Position numbers and translations under genes: made by a program. Positions 24,125 to 32,442 of a DNA stretch of 36,339 bases are shown here, one piece after another. How positions within the stretch are numbered: position 1 is the first letter of the stretch; each line of letters opens with the position of its first letter. Origin of the DNA: JANOGU01 sp964499865 (GTDB lineage Bacteria > Pseudomonadota > Alphaproteobacteria > Rhodobacterales > Rhodobacteraceae); assembly GCA_964499865.1 (NCBI GenBank), contig CAZCPY010000013.1:1-36339 (forward strand), written 5' to 3'. The notes under the pieces were generated by a model. It was given only the letters and a program-made list of their open reading frames with translations, was not told the DNA's origin and ran no database searches.

Positions 24125-25258
24125 GAGGTCGGTCCAGACCCCGCGCTGGCAGACCGCGGCAAGGCTCAGGTCGTCGCGCAGGTGGACGAGATCGGCCGCC
24201 CCGCCGATGGCCAGGCGCCCGGCGGAGCGGGCGCCGATCAGGTCGGCGGGGATGCGGGTGGCCATGGCCAGCGCCCGGGCGACGGGCAGGCCCAGGTCCC
24301 GGGTCAGCACCTGCAGGGCGCGGGGGAAGGTCAGGTCGGCCCCGGCCAGCGTGCCGTCGGCCAGCGTCAGCCGCCCGTCCCGCCGCTGCACGCGACGGCC
24401 GTTCAGGGTCATCTCGGTCAGGTCGGTCCCGGCAAAGCCCATGCAGTCGGTGACGAGGAACAGCCCCTCTTCCCGTGCGGCGCAGGCCAGCCGCAGGGTC
24501 GTCGGGTGGACATGGATGCCGTCGGCGATCAGCCCGGCATGGGCGCTTCCGGCCAGCACGGCGCCGGCGAGGCCGGGCTCGCGGTTGCCGATCTGGCTCA
24601 TCGCGTTGAACAGGTGGGTGGCGCAGCGGGCCCCCTCGCCGAAGGCCCGGGCGGCCGTCTCGGCGCTGCAATCGCTGTGGCCCAGGCTGACGACCGCCCC
24701 GGCGGCGGCCAGCGCGGCGATCTGCCCGGGGACCACGGCCTCGGGGGCCAGCGTGACCATCAGCGCAGGCAGGGCCCTGGAGGCGGCGACCATGAGGGCG
24801 AGGTCCGCTTCGCCCATCGGCCGGATCAGGGCGGGATCGTGCGCGCCCTGGCGGCGTGGGTCGAGATGCGGACCCTCGAGGTGCAGCCCGAGGAAGCCCG
24901 GCACCCCGGCGCGGGCGGCGGCGATCCCGGACTGCACGACGCGGGCGGTGACCTCGGGCCGGTCGGTGATCAGCGTGGGCAGGATGCCGGCCGTGCCCAT
25001 CCGCCGGTGGGTGGCGCAGATGGCGCGCAGGGCCCCAAGGTCGGTGGCCTCCCCGACCATCAGTCCGCCCCCGCCGTTGGCCTGCAGGTCGACGAACCCC
25101 GGCGCGACGATCCCGTGGCGCCGGACCGGGACCAGGCCTGACGGCAGGTCGGCCTCCGGCAGGATCGCCGCGACCTGCCCGCCCTCCAGCACCAGCGCCA
25201 TCCCCTCGCGCAGGGCATGGCCGTCGAAAAGCCGCGCGCCGGTGATGGCCCCGGTCAT
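24122..25258 (-). CDS. nagA: N-acetylglucosamine-6-phosphate deacetylase
   Basis: 378 residues from the ATG at 25258 (GGGAAG upstream). Amidohydrolase fold: GIVAPGFVDLQANGGGG, GLHLEGPHLDPRRQGAH with the metal Glu, VSLGHSDCSAETAA and ATHLFNAMSQIGNREPGLAG with the metal His residues, and LVTDCMGFAG with the catalytic Asp. It removes acetate from GlcNAc-6-phosphate to give glucosamine-6-phosphate. It is the last gene of the minus-strand amino-sugar set, 343 bases after nagB-II; hairpins in that gap may lower its expression. The longer frame to 25315 adds residues without family support. Confidence 0.95.
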   Translation of the reverse strand: MTGAITGARLFDGHALREGMALVLEGGQVAAILPEADLPSGLVPVRRHGIVAPGFVDLQANGGGGLMVGEATDLGALRAICATHRRMGTAGILPTLITDRPEVTARVVQSGIAAARAGVPGFLGLHLEGPHLDPRRQGAHDPALIRPMGEADLALMVAASRALPALMVTLAPEAVVPGQIAALAAAGAVVSLGHSDCSAETAARAFGEGARCATHLFNAMSQIGNREPGLAGAVLAGSAHAGLIADGIHVHPTTLRLACAAREEGLFLVTDCMGFAGTDLTEMTLNGRRVQRRDGRLTLADGTLAGADLTFPRALQVLTRDLGLPVARALAMATRIPADLIGARSAGRLAIGGAADLVHLRDDLSLAAVCQRGVWTDL

Positions 25259-25601
25259 GGCCGCCGCTTCCCGCAATGGCCTGGCGCGGCACCGGGGGTG
25301 GAACCCTGCCTGCACGCAGGCGCGCGGGCGCGCCCCCGGGCGGCAAGGCCCATCACGGCTGCAAAGGGTATCCGTCCCGACATGCGTGACCCCGCCCCGG
25401 CCCCGCGCCGGGGTCCAGCCCTTCCCGCGCGCAGGCTGCCTGACGCGGCGCGAGGTCCCGGGTCAAGCCCGGGACGCGGTTGCCCCCGCGTGCGGGCCTG
25501 CGACACGCAGCGGGGCTTCCCCGGATGGCGCCACCTTCCCCCCTCGTGGGGGAGGGAGGGGGTGGGGGGGCACCCCGCGCAGGACAGGGCCGTCGCCTGC
25601 A
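25259..25601. other. Intergenic region between nagB-II and nagA with hairpins
   Basis: 343 bases without a gene. It contains GTCCCGGG-TCAAG-CCCGGGAC (25455-25475), a common alphaproteobacterial palindrome, and one copy of the GC-rich hairpin repeat at 25531-25575 (CCTTCCCCCC-TCGTG-GGGGAGGGAG and GGGGTGGGG). No promoter for nagA is evident. The two genes would otherwise form one transcript. Confidence 0.65.
25531..25575. repeat. GC-rich hairpin repeat upstream of nagA
   Basis: Copy of the window's hairpin family: CTTCCCCCCTCGTGGGGGAG and then GGAGGGGGTGGGGGGG. It is shortened at its 3' end, where CACCCCGCG replaces the usual CGCCC. Confidence 0.75.
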
Positions 25602-26624
25602 TCAGATCGTCTCCGTCACCTTGCGCAGGTGCGGCGGCGTGTCGGGGTCGAAGCCGCGGCGGCGGGCCAGACCTTCGACACAGGCGTAGAACCCGGCCAC
25701 CAGCGTCAGGGGTGCGACCAGAGGGTGCAGGCCCGGCACGGCGGGCAGGGTCACGGCACCCTTCGCCGCGGCCCCGGTCACGAAGACATCCGCCCCCTGG
25801 CCCGCCAGACGTTCGGCCGTGGCCAGGACCTGCGGCAGGGCCGCGTCCTCCACCGCCAGCGCCAGCACCGGGAACCGCGCATGCACGATGGCGGACGGGC
25901 CGTGCAGCACCTCGGCGGCCGAATAGGCCTCGGCATGCAGACCCGAGGTTTCCTTCATCTTGAGCGCGGCCTCGCAGGCGATGGCATAGGCCGGGCCGCG
26001 GCCCAGCACATAGGCCGACGCCGCCCGCGCCAGCCGGTCCGACAGGGGCGACCAGTCCAGCGCCACGGCCGCCGCCAGCGCCTGCGGCGCGCCGTCCACG
26101 GCGGCCCGCAGGGCGGCGTCGTCCTGCCATTCCGCCAGCAGCGCCAGCCCGGCCAGCACCGAGGTCACGAAGGTCTTGGTCGCCGCCACGCTCTGCTCTG
26201 CCCCCGCGTGCAGGGGCAGGGTGTGGGCCGCGGCCAGCGCCATCGGGCTGTCGGCAGAATTGGTGATGGCGACGGTCAGCGCCCCCCCCTCGCGGCCAGC
26301 CCGCAGCATCTCCACGATGTCGGGGCTGCGGCCGGACTGCGAGATGCCGATGCAGGCCGCCGACCCCAGCCGCAGCGGGCGGCGGTAGATCGAGGCGATG
26401 GAGGGGCCGATCGAGGCGACCGGGATGCCCGCCGCGATCTCGACCGCATACTTGAGATAGGCCGCCGCATGGTCGGACGACCCGCGCGCCACCGTTGCCA
26501 CCAGCGCGGGGTCTTTCGCCCGCAGCGCCGCGGCGGCCTCGGCCAGTGCCGGGCGGGCAGAGCCGAGGAAACGCGCGGCGGCTTGCGGGATCTCGGCCAC
26601 CTCGCGGGCCATGTGAGAGGTCAT
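25602..26624 (-). CDS. SIS-type glucosamine-6-phosphate deaminase (NagB-II)
   Basis: 340 residues, two SIS domains: VATVARGSSDHAAAYLKYAV with IGISQSGRSPDIVEMLRAG in the first, and YVLGRGPAYAIACEAALKMK with ETSGLHAEAYSAAEVLHGP in the second. The C-terminal RRRGFDPDTPPHLRKVTETI is that of GlmS-derived isomerases, but the N-terminal glutaminase domain of GlmS is missing. Such proteins in nag operons act as NagB-II, turning glucosamine-6-phosphate into fructose-6-phosphate and ammonia. Its start overlaps the end of the GntR gene (ATGA). nagA lies downstream on the same strand, so the step order fits. Confidence 0.9.
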   Translation of the reverse strand: MTSHMAREVAEIPQAAARFLGSARPALAEAAAALRAKDPALVATVARGSSDHAAAYLKYAVEIAAGIPVASIGPSIASIYRRPLRLGSAACIGISQSGRSPDIVEMLRAGREGGALTVAITNSADSPMALAAAHTLPLHAGAEQSVAATKTFVTSVLAGLALLAEWQDDAALRAAVDGAPQALAAAVALDWSPLSDRLARAASAYVLGRGPAYAIACEAALKMKETSGLHAEAYSAAEVLHGPSAIVHARFPVLALAVEDAALPQVLATAERLAGQGADVFVTGAAAKGAVTLPAVPGLHPLVAPLTLVAGFYACVEGLARRRGFDPDTPPHLRKVTETI

Positions 26625-27391
26625 GCCGGGGTCCTTCCGCCGTCGTCGGCGAGCTTGAGTTCGACGGCGAAGTCATAGGCATCGCCGCGGTAGAGCGACC
26701 GGGTGAATTCCACCACGCGGCCCGAGGGCAGGTAGGACAGCCGCTCGATCCTGAGGCCCGCGGTGCCCGGCGGCACGTCCAGCAGCGCGGCATCCCGTGC
26801 CGCCAGATTGGCGGCAGAGATGCGCTGCACCGCCCGCACAGGCCGCATTCCCCGCGCCTCCAGCGCGGCATACAGCGAGGCGCCCACGGCCTCGGGGTCG
26901 GGCAGGATCGCCTCGGGCAGCGAGGCGCGCTCGATGGCCAGCGGCAGGCCGTCCGAGGTACGCACCCGTTCCAGCCGCGCCACGCGGTCGGAGGCGGCGA
27001 GGCCGAGCGCCATCACCTCCTCCGGCGCAGGCGCGTGCAGGCCGCGGGACAGGACCACGCTTTCGACGGTGCGGCCGCGGCGGGCCATGTCCTCGGTGAA
27101 CGAGGTCAAGAGCGACAGCGCCTGTTCCAGACGGTGGACCTGGGGGGCGACGAAGGTGCCCGACCCGCGTTTCTGCACAAGCTGGCCCGAGGCGACCAGC
27201 GCCTCGACCCCCTTGCGCACGGTGACGCGGCTCAGGCCGGTCATTGCGGCGAGGTCGCGTTCCGGCGGCAGGCTGTCGCCGGGGCGCAGGCGGCCCGAGG
27301 CGATGGCTTCGGCGATGCGGCGGTGCAGTTGCAGATACAGCGGGCCCGCGCCGCTGTCCTGAAAGCTGTCGGGGGCGAACAGGGTCTCCAT
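26621..27391 (-). CDS. GntR/HutC-type (UTRA) transcriptional regulator
   Basis: 256 residues from the ATG at 27391, which overlaps the kinase stop; a GTG one codon earlier is possible. A winged helix at residues about 17-85 (PLYLQLHRRIAEAIASGRLR, PGDSLPPERDLAAMTGLSRV, RKGVEALVASGQLVQKRGSG) is followed by a UTRA ligand domain (ARLERVRTSDGLPLAIERAS to the end, with GRVVEFTRSLYRGDAYDF). UTRA regulators in nag clusters (NagR, DasR type) respond to GlcNAc-6-phosphate or glucosamine-6-phosphate. The ligand here could equally be MurNAc-6-phosphate. It sits between the kinase and deaminase genes, overlapping both, and its likely operator is in 28236-28360. Confidence 0.93.
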   Translation of the reverse strand: METLFAPDSFQDSGAGPLYLQLHRRIAEAIASGRLRPGDSLPPERDLAAMTGLSRVTVRKGVEALVASGQLVQKRGSGTFVAPQVHRLEQALSLLTSFTEDMARRGRTVESVVLSRGLHAPAPEEVMALGLAASDRVARLERVRTSDGLPLAIERASLPEAILPDPEAVGASLYAALEARGMRPVRAVQRISAANLAARDAALLDVPPGTAGLRIERLSYLPSGRVVEFTRSLYRGDAYDFAVELKLADDGGRTPA

Positions 27392-28221
27392 CACGCAGGC
27401 CCCAGGGCTTCGGCGGCCAAAGCCACGGCGCCGTCCAGCCCGTTGCCCTGCGCGCGCCGCAGGTCCCAGCGCCCGGCCAGGCGGGCGGCGTAGCGCGGCC
27501 CGAGGCCGCCCAGGAACACCACCGGCAGGCGGGCGCCGTCCTGCAGGCGGTCGATGATGGCGGCGATCTCGGCGGTGGCCCCGGCCAGGATCGCCTCGGC
27601 GGCGGGGTCGGGGTCCAGCAGGCGCGGGGCGAGGGCCGCGAAGTCGGCGGGGCGGGCGGAGAGGGCAAAGGCGATCACGCCCTCGGGCCCGCCGTGGCTT
27701 TTCAGCACGTCGGCCAGCAGGGGCGTCATCGCCTCGAATCCGTCCTCGGCGCGCAGCGCGCGCGACAGGAGCGTGCGGCCCAGCACGGCGCCGCTGCCCT
27801 CGTCGCCCAGAACGAAGCCGCGCCCGCCGAACTGGCGCACCCGGCCCCCTTGCTGGCGGGCGAAGACCGACCCCGTGCCCAGCGCCGCGACGATCCCGTC
27901 GGCGGCACCCAGGGCGCCGCGGGCGGCGGTCACGGCATCCGACAGGATGGTCGCGCCGGCGAAGGGCAGGCGGGCGCGCAGGGCATCCGCGGCGGCGGGC
28001 ACGTTGGCACCGGCAAGGCCCAGGACGGCGGTCAGGGCGCCAAGGTCCTGGTCGCCCGCGGCCATGCGGGCGGCGGTCAGGATGTTCGCTGCGGCGCCTT
28101 CGGGATCAGAGGCGATGTTGGCCGGACCGCCTTCGCCCCGGCCCAGGATGCGCCCCTGCGCATCGGCCAGCGCGGCACGGCAGCCGGTTCCGCCCCCGTC
28201 GATCCCCAGGCACAGGCGCAT
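27391..28221 (-). CDS. BadF/BadG/BcrA/BcrD-type amino-sugar kinase (GlcNAc and/or MurNAc)
   Basis: 276 residues from the ATG at 28221 (AAAGGGGA upstream). MRLCLGIDGGGTGCRAALAD is the phosphate-1 loop of the ASKHA fold; AALGTGSVFARQQGGRVRQF, GGRGFVLGDEGSGAVLGRTL and VVFLGGLGPRYAARL complete it. This BadF-type family includes N-acetylglucosamine kinases and MurK of Clostridium, which phosphorylates both MurNAc and GlcNAc. With murQ directly across the promoter region, a MurNAc-accepting kinase is plausible, since MurQ needs MurNAc-6-phosphate. First gene of the minus-strand set. Confidence 0.88.
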   Translation of the reverse strand: MRLCLGIDGGGTGCRAALADAQGRILGRGEGGPANIASDPEGAAANILTAARMAAGDQDLGALTAVLGLAGANVPAAADALRARLPFAGATILSDAVTAARGALGAADGIVAALGTGSVFARQQGGRVRQFGGRGFVLGDEGSGAVLGRTLLSRALRAEDGFEAMTPLLADVLKSHGGPEGVIAFALSARPADFAALAPRLLDPDPAAEAILAGATAEIAAIIDRLQDGARLPVVFLGGLGPRYAARLAGRWDLRRAQGNGLDGAVALAAEALGPA

Positions 28222-28235
28222 GTGATTCCCCTTTG

Positions 28236-28251
28236 GGCAAAACAATACCAA
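28236..28251. promoter_or_regulatory. Candidate GntR operator, kinase side
   Basis: GGCAAAACAATACCAA, 15 bases upstream of the kinase start, is repeated inverted at 28345-28360 with 15 of 16 bases identical. A further CAATACC half-like unit follows at 28254-28260. Direct pattern evidence only; the regulator is inferred from position. Confidence 0.65.
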
Positions 28252-28337
28252 AGCAATACCTTATGGGGAAGCGGAAAGACAGAAACTGTCGCTCTGCGGC
28301 GCAGAATCTGTTTGCAGGCGCATTTTTGCAGGGGGGC

Positions 28338-28365
28338 TTTACAATTGGTATTGTTTTGGCATTAT
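28338..28365 (+). promoter_or_regulatory. murQ: Candidate promoter and operator of the murQ operon
   Basis: TTTACA (28338-28343), 16-base spacer, CATTAT (28360-28365). The inverted operator copy TTGGTATTGTTTTGGC (28345-28360) fills the spacer exactly, so a bound GntR protein would block RNA polymerase. It lies 23 bases before the murQ ATG. AT-rich relative to all surrounding DNA. Confidence 0.6.
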
Positions 28366-28387
28366 CACTGCAGGGGGAGAGAATCGC

Positions 28388-29281
28388 ATGACGCTGCCGT
28401 CACGCCCGACCGAAGCCCGTCATCCGGCCTCGCCCGGCCTGCACGCCCGTCCGGGCGATCAGGCGCTGGCGGCGCTGCTGGACGCGCAGGCGGCGGCGCT
28501 GCAGGCGGTGCGCCCGGCCATCCCGGCGCTGGAGGCGGCGGCAGGGATCGCGGCGGACGCGCTGGGGCGCGGCGGGCGTCTGGGTTATGCGGGGGCGGGA
28601 AGCTCGGGTCTGATGGCGCTGGCCGATGCGCTGGAACTGGCGGGCACCTTCGGGATCGCGCCCGACCGCACGCCGGTGATGTTCGCGGGCGGTGCGGCGG
28701 CGCTTCTGCACATGCAGGGGGGCGTCGAGGATGACCCCGCGCTGGCCCGCGCCGACCTTGCGCGCGCGGGCATCGCCGCGGGGGATGCGGTGATCGTCGT
28801 CTCGGCCTCGGGCGCCACGCCCTATGCGCTGGCGGTGGCGGAAAGCGCGCGCGTCAAGGGCGCCCGCGTCATCGGCATCGCCAACGTGCCGGGATCGGCG
28901 CTGCTGGCGGCGGCGGACGTGGCCGTCCTGCTCGACACCGGGCCCGAGGTCGTGACCGGCTCCACCCGCATGGGCGCGGGCACGGCGCAGAAGGTCGCGC
29001 TCAACATGCTGTCGGTGCTGGTCGGGCTGCGGCTGGGCCATGTGCACGACGGCCACATGGTCAACCTGACCGCCGACAACGCCAAGCTGATCGACCGCGC
29101 CGCCCGCATCGTGGCCGACATCGCCGCGGTGCCCCGGCCTGCGGCAGAGACGGCGCTTGCCGCGACCGGCGGCGCGGTCAAACCTGCGATCCTGGTCGCC
29201 GCCCGCGGGCTGTCCGCGGCGGAGGCGAGCGACGTGCTGGCGCGCGCCGGGGGCCACCTTGCCCGCGCGCTGGCCGACTGA
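28388..29281 (+). CDS. murQ: N-acetylmuramic acid 6-phosphate etherase MurQ
   Basis: 297 residues, GGGGGAGA upstream. The enzyme splits the lactyl ether of MurNAc-6-phosphate to GlcNAc-6-phosphate and D-lactate. SIS fold: GYAGAGSSGLMALADALELA and SASGATPYALAVAESARVKG. Glu83 (ALELAGTFG) and Glu114 (GGVEDDP) fall at the positions of the two catalytic Glu of E. coli MurQ. The segment TGPEVVTGSTRMGAGTAQKV is nearly diagnostic. The first lines (TEARHPASPG) also match the MurQ start. LELAGTFG instead of the usual SECPPTFG shows a divergent branch. First gene of the plus-strand operon, 45 bases before the binding protein gene. Confidence 0.92.
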   Translation: MTLPSRPTEARHPASPGLHARPGDQALAALLDAQAAALQAVRPAIPALEAAAGIAADALGRGGRLGYAGAGSSGLMALADALELAGTFGIAPDRTPVMFAGGAAALLHMQGGVEDDPALARADLARAGIAAGDAVIVVSASGATPYALAVAESARVKGARVIGIANVPGSALLAAADVAVLLDTGPEVVTGSTRMGAGTAQKVALNMLSVLVGLRLGHVHDGHMVNLTADNAKLIDRAARIVADIAAVPRPAAETALAATGGAVKPAILVAARGLSAAEASDVLARAGGHLARALAD

Positions 29282-29326
29282 ACCGACCATCAGGGCCGCC
29301 AAGGGCCCGCCAACAGGGAGAAGACG

Positions 29327-30577
29327 ATGACAAGGACCTTCCGTTTCGCGCTTCTGGCCTCGACCGTGCTGTCCGGCCCGGTCCTGGCGCAGGAGGTGAC
29401 GCTGACCATCGAAAGCTGGCGCAACGACGACCTGACGATCTGGCAGGACACCATCATCCCGGCCTTCGAGGCGCAGAACCCCGGCATCAAGGTCGTCTTC
29501 GCACCGACCGCGCCTGCGGAGTACAACGCCGCGCTGAACGCCAAGCTGGATGCAGGGTCCGCGGGCGACCTGATCACCTGCCGCCCCTTCGATGCCAGCC
29601 TGGAGCTTTACAACAGCGGCAAGCTGGCCGACCTGTCGGGCCTGGCCGCGATGGCGAACTTTTCGCCCGTGGCCAAGAGCGCCTGGCAGACCGATGACGG
29701 CAGCGCCACCTTCTGCGTGCCGATGGCATCCGTGATCCACGGCTTCATCTACAACGCCGACGCCTTTGCCGAACTGGGCCTGACCCCGCCCGCGACACGG
29801 GACGAGTTCTTCGCCGTGCTGGACGCGATCAAGGCCGACGGCACCTACATCCCGATGGCGATGGGCACCAACGACCAGTGGGAAGCCGCCACGATGGGCT
29901 ACAACAACATCGGGCCGAACTACTGGAAGGGCGAGGAGGGCCGCCTGGCGCTGATCGCCGGCGACCAGAAGCTGACCGATCCGGCATGGGTCGCCCCCTT
30001 CGAGGAGCTGGCGCGCTGGAAGGACTACCTCGGCGACGGCTTCGAGGCGCAGACCTATCCCGACAGCCAGAACCTGTTCACCCTGGGCCGCGCGGCGATC
30101 TATCCGGCCGGGTCGTGGGAGATCTCGGGCTTCAACACCCAGGCCGGGTTCAAGATGGGCGCCTTCCCGCCGCCGGTCGGGGCCGCGGGGGATACCTGCT
30201 ACATCAGCGACCACACCGACATCGGGCTCGGCATGAACGCCGCCTCGCCCAATGCCGAGGCTGCGCGGACGTTCCTGGAGTGGGTCGGCTCGCCGGAGTT
30301 CGCGACGCTTTACGCCAACGCGCTGCCGGGGTTCTTCAGCCTGAACTCCACGCCCGTCGAGATGGCCGACCCGCTGGCGCAGGAGTTCGTGTCCTGGCGC
30401 GGCAAGTGCCAGTCGACGATCCGGTCCACCTACCAGATCCTGTCGCGCGGTACGCCGAACCTGGAAAACGAGACCTGGAACGCGTCCGCCAACGTGATCC
30501 GCGGCACCGAGACGCCCGCGGATGCGGCCAAGCGGCTGCAGGACGGGCTGGCCAGCTGGTACGCGCCGCAGCAGTAG
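29327..30577 (+). CDS. ABC sugar transporter, periplasmic binding protein (CUT1)
   Basis: 416 residues with a Sec signal peptide (FRFALLASTVLSGPVLAQ). Family 1 extracellular solute-binding protein: VTLTIESWRNDDLTIWQD, PAFEAQNPGIKVVF, GSAGDLITCRPFDASLEL, AAIYPAGSWEISGFN and FLEWVGSPEFATLYANALPG. CUT1 systems import oligosaccharides and amino sugars. From the neighbours the likely ligand is a peptidoglycan or chitin breakdown sugar (MurNAc, GlcNAc, GlcNAc-anhMurNAc), but specificity is an inference. GGGAGA precedes the ATG. A double hairpin follows the gene. Confidence 0.9.
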   Translation: MTRTFRFALLASTVLSGPVLAQEVTLTIESWRNDDLTIWQDTIIPAFEAQNPGIKVVFAPTAPAEYNAALNAKLDAGSAGDLITCRPFDASLELYNSGKLADLSGLAAMANFSPVAKSAWQTDDGSATFCVPMASVIHGFIYNADAFAELGLTPPATRDEFFAVLDAIKADGTYIPMAMGTNDQWEAATMGYNNIGPNYWKGEEGRLALIAGDQKLTDPAWVAPFEELARWKDYLGDGFEAQTYPDSQNLFTLGRAAIYPAGSWEISGFNTQAGFKMGAFPPPVGAAGDTCYISDHTDIGLGMNAASPNAEAARTFLEWVGSPEFATLYANALPGFFSLNSTPVEMADPLAQEFVSWRGKCQSTIRSTYQILSRGTPNLENETWNASANVIRGTETPADAAKRLQDGLASWYAPQQ

Positions 30578-30594
30578 GGCGGCGCGCCTTGACC

Positions 30595-30642
30595 GGTCGG
30601 GCCCGGCCCGACCGTCGGAGCGGGGGGCTGTCTGCCCCCCGC
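30595..30642. repeat. Double hairpin between binding protein and permease genes
   Basis: GGTCGGGCC-C-GGCCCGACC (30595-30613) and GCGGGGGGC-TGTCT-GCCCCCCGC (30620-30642), followed by ACCCCCCGAGGATACTTG. The second with its tail is a common Rhodobacteraceae intergenic palindrome. In this place it can stop part of the transcripts or protect the upstream mRNA, raising binding protein over permease. Confidence 0.75.
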
Positions 30643-30683
30643 ACCCCCCGAGGATACTTGTGAAGAGATGAAGGGGCGCGGGC

Positions 30684-31595
30684 ATGCGCAGGCCTTTCCG
30701 CTGGCATATCCTGGTGTTCCTGGCACCCGCTTTGCTGGTCTACACGGCACTGATGATCGTGCCGCTGGCAGGCACGCTGAACCTGTCGCTGTTCACCAGG
30801 GCCGAAGGGGTCACCTCCTTCGCGGGGCTGGACAACTTCCGCACGCTGTTCGGCGATCCGCGCTGGTCGGAGGCGTTCTGGAACGCGCTGGGCAACAACG
30901 CCTGGTTCTTTGTCGTCCACATGCTGGTGCAGAACCCCATCGGGGTGGTGCTGGCCGCGATCCTGTCCACCCCGCGGCTGCGGATGGCGGCCTTCTACCG
31001 CACCGCGATCTTCATCCCGACGATCCTGTCCTTCGTCATCGTGGGCTTTGTCTGGAAGCTGATCCTGTCGCCCTTGTGGGGCATCGCGCCGGGAATGCTG
31101 GATGCGGTGGGGCTGAAGGCGCTGTTCGCGCCCTGGCTGGGCCGCGAGGAATACGCGCTGACGACGCTGGCGCTGATCTCGGTCTGGCAGTTCGTGGGCA
31201 TCCCGATGATGCTGATCTATGCGGCGCTGCTGTCGATCCCCGACGAGGTGATCGAGGCGGCCGAGATGGACGGCGTGACCGGCGGCGCGCAGTTCTGGAA
31301 GATCAAGCTGCCGCTGATCCTGCCGTCGATCGGGATCATCTCGATCCTGACCTTCGTGGGCAATTTCAACGCTTTCGACCTGATCTACGTCAGCCAGGGC
31401 GCGCTCGCGGGGCCCAACTTCGCCACCGACATCCTGGGCACGTTCCTGTACCGCACCTTCTTCGGCTTCCAGTTGCAGCTGGGCGATCCGCACATGGGCG
31501 CGACGATCGCGACGGCGATGTTCTTCATCATCCTCGCCGGGGTCTGCGTCTACCTGTTCCTGATCCAGACGCGGCTGCGCCGCTACCAGTTCTGA
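30684..31595 (+). CDS. ABC sugar transporter permease 1 (MalF type)
   Basis: 303 residues, about six membrane helices beginning with ILVFLAPALLVYTALMIVPL. The cytoplasmic EAA loop that docks the ATPase is at IEAAEMDGVTGGAQFWKIKL with PLILP. The N-terminal part (LNLSLFTRAEGVTSFAGLDN) is typical of MalF/UgpA-type permeases. AAGGGG lies about 9 bases upstream of the ATG. Works as a heterodimer with the next gene's product. Confidence 0.93.
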   Translation: MRRPFRWHILVFLAPALLVYTALMIVPLAGTLNLSLFTRAEGVTSFAGLDNFRTLFGDPRWSEAFWNALGNNAWFFVVHMLVQNPIGVVLAAILSTPRLRMAAFYRTAIFIPTILSFVIVGFVWKLILSPLWGIAPGMLDAVGLKALFAPWLGREEYALTTLALISVWQFVGIPMMLIYAALLSIPDEVIEAAEMDGVTGGAQFWKIKLPLILPSIGIISILTFVGNFNAFDLIYVSQGALAGPNFATDILGTFLYRTFFGFQLQLGDPHMGATIATAMFFIILAGVCVYLFLIQTRLRRYQF

Positions 31596-31605
31596 GGGGG
31601 TTCCC

Positions 31606-32442
31606 ATGGCCGCACGCAGCCACCCCGGACGCGCCATTGCCGCGCATGCGGTGCTGATCGCCTGGACGCTGATCGCGCTGTTCCCGGTGTTCGTCATCGT
31701 CGTCAACTCGATGAAGTCGCGCAAGGCGATCTTCGCCGACCCGCTGGCACTGCCCGGCCCCGGCAACTTCGACCTCGTGGGCTATGCGACGGTGCTCAAT
31801 CAGGGCGACTTCTTCCAGTATTTCCTGAACTCGCTGACGGTGACGGTGGCCAGCCTGTTCTGCGTGCTGCTGTTCGGCGCGATGGCGGCATTCGCGCTGT
31901 CGGAATACCGCTTCCGCGGGAACCTGCTGCTGGGGCTGTATCTGGCGCTCGGCATCATGATCCCGATCCGGCTGGGCACGGTCGCAATCCTCGAGATGAT
32001 GGTGGCGTCCGGCCTCGTGAACACCCGCACGGCGCTGGTGCTGGTCTACACCGCGCAGGGGTTGCCGCTGGCGGTGTTCATCCTGTCGGAGTTCATGCGC
32101 ACCGTCTCGGACGACCTGAAGAACGCGGGAAGGATCGACGGGCTGTCGGAATACACGATCTTCTTCCGGCTGGTGCTGCCGCTGGTGCGGCCCGCGATGG
32201 CGACGGTTGCCGTCTTCACCATGATCCCGATCTGGAACGACCTGTGGTTCCCGCTGATCCTGGCGCCCGCCGAGGAGGTCAAGACGATCACGCTGGGGAG
32301 CCAGGTCTTCATCGGCCAGTTCGTGACCAACTGGAACGCGGTGCTTGCCGCGCTGTCTCTGGCGATCCTGCCGGTGCTGGTCCTCTATCTCGTCTTCTCG
32401 CGCCAACTGATCCGCGGGATCACCGCAGGAGCCGTCAAATGA
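31606..32442 (+). CDS. ABC sugar transporter permease 2 (MalG type)
   Basis: 278 residues, about six helices (AVLIAWTLIALFPVFVIVVN first). EAA-loop: DLKNAGRIDGLSEYTIFFRL then VLPLVRP. MalG-like features are NSMKSRKAIFADPLALPGP near the N-terminus and IWNDLWFPLILAPAEEVKTI. Ten bases after permease 1; its stop overlaps the next ATG (ATGA). Confidence 0.93.
   Translation: MAARSHPGRAIAAHAVLIAWTLIALFPVFVIVVNSMKSRKAIFADPLALPGPGNFDLVGYATVLNQGDFFQYFLNSLTVTVASLFCVLLFGAMAAFALSEYRFRGNLLLGLYLALGIMIPIRLGTVAILEMMVASGLVNTRTALVLVYTAQGLPLAVFILSEFMRTVSDDLKNAGRIDGLSEYTIFFRLVLPLVRPAMATVAVFTMIPIWNDLWFPLILAPAEEVKTITLGSQVFIGQFVTNWNAVLAALSLAILPVLVLYLVFSRQLIRGITAGAVK

Noticed and set aside
24207..26678. 823-residue plus-strand ORF
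   Set aside because: Antisense to nagA and nagB-II; Ser/Arg/Pro-rich shadow frame.
28400..30685. 761-residue minus-strand ORF
   Set aside because: Antisense to murQ and the binding protein gene, both with full motif sets; no family pattern in the ORF.
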